Program-made: the position numbers and the translations under genes
NCBI GenBank assembly: GCA_019233755.1
Contig: JAFAMD010000068.1
Coordinates: 1 to 64,000 of the forward strand
Reading direction: 5' to 3'
DNA from: Acidobacteriaceae bacterium
GTDB taxonomy: Bacteria > Acidobacteriota > Terriglobia > Bryobacterales > Bryobacteraceae
DNA length: 64,000 bases
Shown: in pieces, positions 58,228 to 64,000 of the stretch
Numbering within the stretch: position 1 is the first letter of the stretch
How the letters are laid out: each line of letters starts with the position of its first letter
Notes under the pieces: generated by a model
The model's database searches: none
The model's input: only the letters and a program-made list of their open reading frames with translations
What the model was told of the DNA's origin: nothing

Positions 58228-59388
58228 ATGTGGCGGACGCGTGTCTTGTGTCTGTTGGCGCTGTGCTTTCTAGCCTGCGCCTATGCAAGCGGTCAAGCAG
58301 TGATTGCTGCACATTCGGGGGTAGTGAACTTCTCTGAAGGCGCGGTACTTCTGGATGATCAGCCGTTAAACCAGAGTGTCGCAACCTTTCCGAGCATCAA
58401 AGAAGGGTCAACGTTACGGACGGAGGAAGGCCGCGCGGAGGTTTTACTGACTCCGGGCGTGTTTCTCCGCCTCGATAAGAACAGCGCAATCCGAATGGTA
58501 TCGAACGAGCTATCGAACACGAAGGTAGAGTTCCAGCGCGGCGCCGCCATTCTCGATTCGACAGACGGAAACTCCGGGAACTCCGTTGTGCTGTTATACA
58601 AGGCTTACCAGTTGCGATTTCCGAAGCCGGGCGTGTACCGGCTGGATTCTTCGCCGGGAGTTCTCGAAACGTACAGCGGCGAAGCCGAAATAGCGGGCGG
58701 CGGCGAGGCAGCGAAAAAAATCGACGATTCCCACCAATTCTTTTTCGATATCGGGATGGAAACGAATAAATACGGCGAAGCCACGGCTGATGCCTTTTCC
58801 GAGTGGGCAAGAGCGCGCAGTGAAACGATTACGGCGGCCAATCGGGCAGAGCAGAGCGCAAGCGACCCGGGCGACCTGAACAGCAATGATCCTTTGAACG
58901 GAATCGGGGCCGGCCTTCCGCTTGGCTCGCCGGGCTACGGTTCACTCGGTAGCGGTTCGATCGGCTACGGCTCATCCGGTTATGGTTCAGTGGGCTATGG
59001 TTCGCTGGGCTATGGCTCACCGGCTTATGGTCCGCTCGGCTGGCCGGTAACGATAGGCGGCGTTTACGGTTTTTATGGCTTGTACGGGTGGCCGTACATG
59101 GGTTCGTTTGGGTACCCTATTGCTGTGGTTTACGGATACCCGAGCCTCTACGGCCGCAGTTGGAACAATAGATATGGGAATCATCGCTCCGCGTATCCGG
59201 TTGTTCCGACGGGCAGTACGGTTTTGCACACAAGCACGCTTCCGCCCGTTCTGGTAGGCCCCCACACGACGACGCCGCTGATCGGTCACCCGGCAACAAT
59301 GCCGCATACGACTGTCGGCATCCCTCGATCACCCGTGACAGCTCACCCGATGGGTGTGCCACACGGCTTTGGCGGGCATCCCAGATAG
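58228..59388 (+). CDS. FecR-like exported protein with Gly/Tyr/Ser repeat segment
   Basis: Signal peptide; EGSTLRTEEGRAEVLLTPGVFLRLDKNSAIRMVSNELSNTKVEFQRGAAIL; GSIGYGSSGYGSVGYGSLGYGSPAYG. Confidence 0.8.
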   Translation: MWRTRVLCLLALCFLACAYASGQAVIAAHSGVVNFSEGAVLLDDQPLNQSVATFPSIKEGSTLRTEEGRAEVLLTPGVFLRLDKNSAIRMVSNELSNTKVEFQRGAAILDSTDGNSGNSVVLLYKAYQLRFPKPGVYRLDSSPGVLETYSGEAEIAGGGEAAKKIDDSHQFFFDIGMETNKYGEATADAFSEWARARSETITAANRAEQSASDPGDLNSNDPLNGIGAGLPLGSPGYGSLGSGSIGYGSSGYGSVGYGSLGYGSPAYGPLGWPVTIGGVYGFYGLYGWPYMGSFGYPIAVVYGYPSLYGRSWNNRYGNHRSAYPVVPTGSTVLHTSTLPPVLVGPHTTTPLIGHPATMPHTTVGIPRSPVTAHPMGVPHGFGGHPR

Positions 59389-59415
59389 GGCCGCCCGTAG
59401 CAACTTCGCACGCTG

Positions 59416-60396
59416 TCAATCGGCCGGGGCGTAATAGCCGAGGCGCCAACGCGCTTTTAACTGTGGCAGCCCCTGCGGCGGTTTCAGCTTAACTTCTACA
59501 CGCCGGTATTTGCCATCTTTGTTGTGATTTGAAGGCGCGTAAGCGAGAACGTACTGGTTGCGGAGTTCAATACCGATTCGGCTTGCGATGGCGGGCAAAT
59601 CCCTGTCCGTCTTTACCGCAAATGCGCGGCCACCTGTTTGTTCGGAGATTTGGGACAGCAGTTTGGGTCCGGACATTTCAGCGGCGGTCAGGCCCAATAA
59701 CGGAAACGGCTCAAACACGCCCATTGAATAGACCTGCACATCGGCCTCGCGCACCAACTGATTGATCTCCGGCGCGGTATAGCGGCTGTTATTGTCGCCG
59801 CCATCGGAAATAATCAAAAGCGCCTTGCGCGGATTTTTCGCTTTTTTCATCTCGCGCAGTCCGGTAGAGACGGCATCGAGCAACGCAGTCAGCCCCTGGG
59901 ATTCGGCGCTCGCCAGCTTGTCCTGGATCATCCGGGGGTCAGTCGAGAACCCGGAAAGCAGTTCGGCACGATCGCTGAACTCGATGAGGAACACTTCGTC
60001 CTGCTTGTTCATAGTCCTCAGAAATTGGGCTACGGCCTTACGTGAAGTTTCGAGCTTCGACCCCATGCTGCCGCTGGTATCGACGAGCAAACCAACCGAA
60101 AGCGGCGCATCCTCACCGGCGAACTGCGTGACCTTCTGTTCTATTCCATCCTCGGAAAGCGTGAAATCGTCCTTCTCGAGACCGAGAACAAACCGATTGG
60201 ATGAGTCAGTAACGGTGACCGGTATAACTACCAGCGTTGTATCCACACGCAGGTTGAGACCGGAGGGGCCTGGCGGCGTCTCGCCGCTGGGAGCAGCGTC
60301 GCGTGATGAATCGCGGGGCTCCTGCGCCGCCGCACCGGCCAGCAGCGCAAAAAATACCAGGAGAATCAAATATGCACCGGGGACTCGCGGCCGCAT
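59416..60396 (-). CDS. VWFA-domain protein (TIGR03436-like acidobacterial family)
   Basis: VVIPVTVTDSSNRFVLGLEKDDFTLSEDGIEQKVTQFAGEDAPLSVGLLVDTSGSMGSKL (MIDAS DTSGS). Confidence 0.92.
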   Translation of the reverse strand: MRPRVPGAYLILLVFFALLAGAAAQEPRDSSRDAAPSGETPPGPSGLNLRVDTTLVVIPVTVTDSSNRFVLGLEKDDFTLSEDGIEQKVTQFAGEDAPLSVGLLVDTSGSMGSKLETSRKAVAQFLRTMNKQDEVFLIEFSDRAELLSGFSTDPRMIQDKLASAESQGLTALLDAVSTGLREMKKAKNPRKALLIISDGGDNNSRYTAPEINQLVREADVQVYSMGVFEPFPLLGLTAAEMSGPKLLSQISEQTGGRAFAVKTDRDLPAIASRIGIELRNQYVLAYAPSNHNKDGKYRRVEVKLKPPQGLPQLKARWRLGYYAPAD

Positions 60397-60454
60397 GAAA
60401 ATGATTTTCCCGCTTCTCGGCGGGCAATGGGAGAGACGCCTATTTCGTCGTAAA

Positions 60455-61657
60455 ATGAACCTCGCCGGCAGCGGAGTTATCTTGGCGGCAAGACTCGGCT
60501 TCCTCTTCGTATCGCTACTTGTGCTGGTTAAAGGACAAGCACTTCTTGCACCGGAGGAGGCGCGCGAACTAAATCATGCAATCGACGCCGGACTCAGAGG
60601 AGACCGGCTCGGCTGTAATATTCAGCCCGAACCTGTATCCCTCAGTTTTTCGTTCCGGTTTGAAGCCGGTTACACAGTTACTTGTCCGGTTAGAGTCTTC
60701 GACGGCAAAGAGGGCCAAGTCTATTCGTTCGTGCGCGTCACTCCAGAGAACGGTGAGTCGGTCGTGCTGGGCGAGAGATTCGGCATTCCGGCTATACCAC
60801 CGGATCCAAGCGGTGACTTCAAAAAGGTCAGGGCGGAGATCGAGTTCAGTGGCGCGTTTGCGATTGGGGAGGGCCAGTATTCGGTAGAAGTAATTGTCGC
60901 CGATCATCGCAAGCGACTGGTTCGCAAGCAATGGCGCATTCATGCGAGCCGGCACCGTTCCGAGCAATCAGTGCAAATAGCGATGGAGCCCGCAAGCGTG
61001 GCGCCGCTGCTGACCCAGCCATGGGACGGAGGTGTCGAAAGACCCGGAACCGGGCGGCGCGTCACGATTATCGTGGATGCAGCACCAATCAACCCGCGCG
61101 CGCTGAAACTGCATGCGTGGGACCGCGCTCTATTGCTTGATTGCGTATCGTCTCTGCTGGCACACACAGATTTCAGATCCGTTCGGCTTATCGCGATCAA
61201 TCTGGATCAGCAGCGAGAAATCTTCCGTGAAGACAACCTCGACAGAAAAGGCTGGTCAGACCTGGGACATCGCCTGCGCGACCTGGAGCTCGGTACCGTT
61301 TCCTACAAGGTGGTGGAAGACCAGCAAGGATGGTCCAACCTGCTGATTCGCCTCTTGAGACAAGAAGCGGCTTCGCGCGAGCCGTCGGATGCCGTTATTT
61401 TTGTTGGCCCAACCTCGCGAATTACATCCCGACTGCCAGCCGAGCTGCTGCCAAAGGAAGGGAAAGGGGAATTCTTCTACATCGAGTACTATCCGGCCTG
61501 GCTTAACGGCGGCGAATTTCCAGATGCGCTGGCTCACATTACGCGGGCGCTTGGCGGCGAAGTGCTGAAGATCCACTCGCCCGGCGAACTGGCGCAAGCT
61601 ATCCAGAAAATCCAAAAGCGACTGGCGCCGCAAGATACCGGCCCGGCACCCCACTGA
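60455..61657 (+). CDS. Hypothetical exported protein divergent from the VWA gene
   Basis: Signal-like N-terminus at 60455 (MNLAGSGVILAARLGFLFVSLLVLVKG...); the ORF-track start at 59792 is antisense to the VWA gene. Confidence 0.7.
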   Translation: MNLAGSGVILAARLGFLFVSLLVLVKGQALLAPEEARELNHAIDAGLRGDRLGCNIQPEPVSLSFSFRFEAGYTVTCPVRVFDGKEGQVYSFVRVTPENGESVVLGERFGIPAIPPDPSGDFKKVRAEIEFSGAFAIGEGQYSVEVIVADHRKRLVRKQWRIHASRHRSEQSVQIAMEPASVAPLLTQPWDGGVERPGTGRRVTIIVDAAPINPRALKLHAWDRALLLDCVSSLLAHTDFRSVRLIAINLDQQREIFREDNLDRKGWSDLGHRLRDLELGTVSYKVVEDQQGWSNLLIRLLRQEAASREPSDAVIFVGPTSRITSRLPAELLPKEGKGEFFYIEYYPAWLNGGEFPDALAHITRALGGEVLKIHSPGELAQAIQKIQKRLAPQDTGPAPH

Positions 61658-61753
61658 GTGGCATGGACATGCTACCGAGCGTTAGCGCTCCGGGAACGTG
61701 CGCGCTACAGAGGAGCACCTGTAAAGTAGATTGGAGATCGAAAAGGAGAGACG

Positions 61754-62149
61754 ATGGTCACTTTGGCAGATGCAAGACGCATCATTGCAGCAGCAGAAAA
61801 GAAGGCGCAAGAGATCGGCCAACCGTCGAACATTGCGGTAGTCGATCAGGGCGGGAACCTGGTGGCGCACGTGCGGATGGACAACGCATGGTTTGGAAGC
61901 GTGGACATTTCAATCAATAAGGCCTGGACATCACGGGCGTTCGATATCGCGACCAAAGACCTGGCGCGGCATAGCCAATCCGGCGAGCAATTCTTCGGCA
62001 TCCATACTTCGAATCACGGGCGCGTGATGATTTTTGCCGGCGGCATACCGCTGAAGCGCGATGGCAAGGTAGTGGGCGCCATCGGCGTCAGCGGCGGCTC
62101 CGGAGAGCAGGACCAGGCCGTGGCGGAAGCGGGCGCGGAAGCGTTCTAG
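61754..62149 (+). CDS. GlcG/HbpS-family (DUF336) heme-binding-like protein
   Basis: TLADARRIIAAAEKKAQEIGQPSNIAVVDQGGNLVAHVRMDNAWFGSVDISINKAWTSRAF... GGIPLKRDGKVVGAIGVSGGSGEQDQAVAEAG. Confidence 0.93.
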   Translation: MVTLADARRIIAAAEKKAQEIGQPSNIAVVDQGGNLVAHVRMDNAWFGSVDISINKAWTSRAFDIATKDLARHSQSGEQFFGIHTSNHGRVMIFAGGIPLKRDGKVVGAIGVSGGSGEQDQAVAEAGAEAF

Positions 62150-64000
62150 AAATCGAACTGCAGACGAACGTTGGCACTGCGGGGCGGGCCGATCGCAGTG
62201 CCGGAAAACAGTCCGGCGAAGTTGATGACGTTGAGCTTATCGGTAAGGTTTGAAACTTCGCCCTGCAGCCGAAGCGCCGATTTTTCACGCTTCCAGAGAT
62301 CGGCGCCGGCTGCGATGTCGAGAGAGAAATTCGGGCGGACGCGGCCGGCGCTGAAGTTCACGCGGCTAATGATTTGCGGACCGTATTGCGCGATCAGGCT
62401 GGGAATATCGACGTTCCCGTTGATCTCTACGGGAAGGCCGCTACCGTATTCGGCGGACACCGCGGCCCATACGCGCGGCGTGATCTGGTAACGCGCACGC
62501 GCGCGGGCAAAGTTTCGCTCATCCTGTGATATCGGGAAGCTGCTGGTAACGGCGAGCACACCTTCGGAATCCTCGCCGAGGAAAAGTCCACCCGCGACAG
62601 GAAGCTGTGCGATGCCCAGCAAGTTTGAATAGCTGAGGAATCCTGAGAGATTGTGCCACTGCGGAAGATCAAGCTTGACGTCGACGCCATGAACCTGAGC
62701 ACTGGCGAAAGCAATGGGGAAGCTGATGCCGGTGTTCAGGAAGACGTCGTCGTCAGCGTAGTTGACGAAGGTCCGGCGGTATAAAGTTGCCTCCAGGCGG
62801 GCTTTGTTCGCGATGTTCTGCGTGAAACCGGCTTCGATGTAATTGCCGGTTGAAGGGGGCACGGGGATGCGGAGAACTTCCGGACTCAGGCTGTCCACCT
62901 CAGGAGAACTGGCGAGCAGAAGGTTTTCGATGGCAGGGGTTTGAAAGACGCGGTCATAAGAGAAGCGGAAGACGGTGTCGGTCTTCTTCACGTAGTACGC
63001 CACGCCCAGACGCGGGCTGAACGCGTGATCGTGCACAAGGAAAGAATAATGATCCCAGCGCAGGCCGGCGCTCACGGTGAAGTTGTTGAAGCGGAGGTTG
63101 TCCTGAGCCCATAGGGACTGTTCACGATCGATAGCGTGATCGTAAAAGTTGAAAGTGGGCGGCGTGCCGGGGTCGAAGTAAGAGGGATCGGTGATCTGGT
63201 ATTGGAGCGCTTCGGTGACGGGCGCGTAGACTGCGTCTCCGCCGAAGTTCAGATCATGCCGGCCATAGTGTGCGGAGAGGCTGGTATTCAGATAACTGCG
63301 CCGGAAGCCACGCTGCTGCGCGGCAATGATGGGAGTAGACAGGGCATTCGACCAGAGATTGGCCGACAAGTCCTCCACTACCAAGCGAACATTAAGCAGC
63401 AGCCTGGCTGAGAACGCGTGCGAATAGCTGGCCTGGCCGAGATCCTCCGGCGCGTTCCGGTTCTGTAGCTGCCCGGCAACCTGCTGAAGATTTTCATTCG
63501 GAACCTCGAACGACGCCTGGCGGCGGCTGAAGCCGATGTGGAGACGATCCGCGGAACTTAATTCCCAATCATAGGCGCCGTTGATGCCGTCTGAGGTGCC
63601 GGTGTTGGTGTAGTTGCCGAGAACGGGAGGATCGAGGTAATGGCCGGTGTGATTTCCCAGTGCGCTGATAGTAAGCGCGCTATTGGACCATCCGTAAGAA
63701 ATAGACGCCAAGCCCTCCACCGTGTTGAAACTGCCGCCCCCGAATTCGGCGGAGCCATGAAGACCCTGGCGCAGGTCCTGTGTAGTGGTTACTTCTACAA
63801 TGCCCCCCAATTTGCGGCCGAACTCGGCGGGAATGTTGCCGGTGAGAACATTCAGCTCAGACACTTCACTGGTTTCAAGACCGGGGGCGAAACCGGGAGA
63901 GCGGTTCTCGTCCATCGGAATGCCGTCGACTACAAATAGCGTCTGGTATTCGGAGCCGCGCGGGTGCAAAACACCATTGGCTTCAAAGATCCAGCCCGGC
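62146..64000 (-). CDS. TonB-dependent receptor (N-terminus outside window)
   Basis: VVDGIPMDENRSPGFAPGLETSEVSELNVLTGNIPAEFGRKLGGIVEVTT plug motif; long beta-barrel; terminal aromatic Phe (RLQFDF). Confidence 0.9.
   Translation of the reverse strand, partial: PGWIFEANGVLHPRGSEYQTLFVVDGIPMDENRSPGFAPGLETSEVSELNVLTGNIPAEFGRKLGGIVEVTTTQDLRQGLHGSAEFGGGSFNTVEGLASISYGWSNSALTISALGNHTGHYLDPPVLGNYTNTGTSDGINGAYDWELSSADRLHIGFSRRQASFEVPNENLQQVAGQLQNRNAPEDLGQASYSHAFSARLLLNVRLVVEDLSANLWSNALSTPIIAAQQRGFRRSYLNTSLSAHYGRHDLNFGGDAVYAPVTEALQYQITDPSYFDPGTPPTFNFYDHAIDREQSLWAQDNLRFNNFTVSAGLRWDHYSFLVHDHAFSPRLGVAYYVKKTDTVFRFSYDRVFQTPAIENLLLASSPEVDSLSPEVLRIPVPPSTGNYIEAGFTQNIANKARLEATLYRRTFVNYADDDVFLNTGISFPIAFASAQVHGVDVKLDLPQWHNLSGFLSYSNLLGIAQLPVAGGLFLGEDSEGVLAVTSSFPISQDERNFARARARYQITPRVWAAVSAEYGSGLPVEINGNVDIPSLIAQYGPQIISRVNFSAGRVRPNFSLDIAAGADLWKREKSALRLQGEVSNLTDKLNVINFAGLFSGTAIGPPRSANVRLQFDF

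Noticed and set aside
59792-60454. N-terminal half of the 621-aa plus-strand ORF
   Set aside because: Antisense to the VWA gene and compositionally Ser-rich; real start is most likely 60455 with a signal-like N-terminus.

Overview
This 64-kb window is GC-rich and gene-dense. It looks like a chromosomal segment from an Acidobacteria-type bacterium; that lineage call is inferred from a TIGR03436-type VWA protein, HAF/PEP-CTERM proteins, a kinase with a PD40 C-terminus, and small KRW-type basic proteins. Most of it is housekeeping or metabolic: holA 3' end, rlmB, O-antigen-type ABC export, trmJ/speA, HD-GYP regulator, family-5 UDG, dtd, CbiMQO-type transporter, acpS, greA, purQ-purL-purF, plsC, folC, tesA/ybbA/ybbP-like locus, uvrC, fabZ-lpxA-lpxI-Gfo/Idh, TonB, Ser/Thr kinase, stress proteins, S53 peptidase, carbonic anhydrase, two PEP-CTERM proteins, and a TonB-dependent receptor running off the end. 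No rRNA, tRNA or CRISPR array was recognised. The most interesting candidate is a two-gene overlapping locus (33589-34342): a small HU-N-terminus-like protein followed by a truncated-HU/TIR fusion that keeps TIR-like motifs, including a candidate catalytic Glu. Other signals are a decayed hybrid-kinase/receiver pseudogene antisense at ~9.49-9.83 kb, a stand-alone UvrD/PcrA-CTD (Tudor)-like ORF in the usual purS slot, a 14-bp tandem repeat fused to a truncated Tat signal peptide, a duplicated ~97-bp multi-hairpin element, and an unannotated 26-aa membrane ORF. All family calls come from reading the translated sequences; no database search was run.
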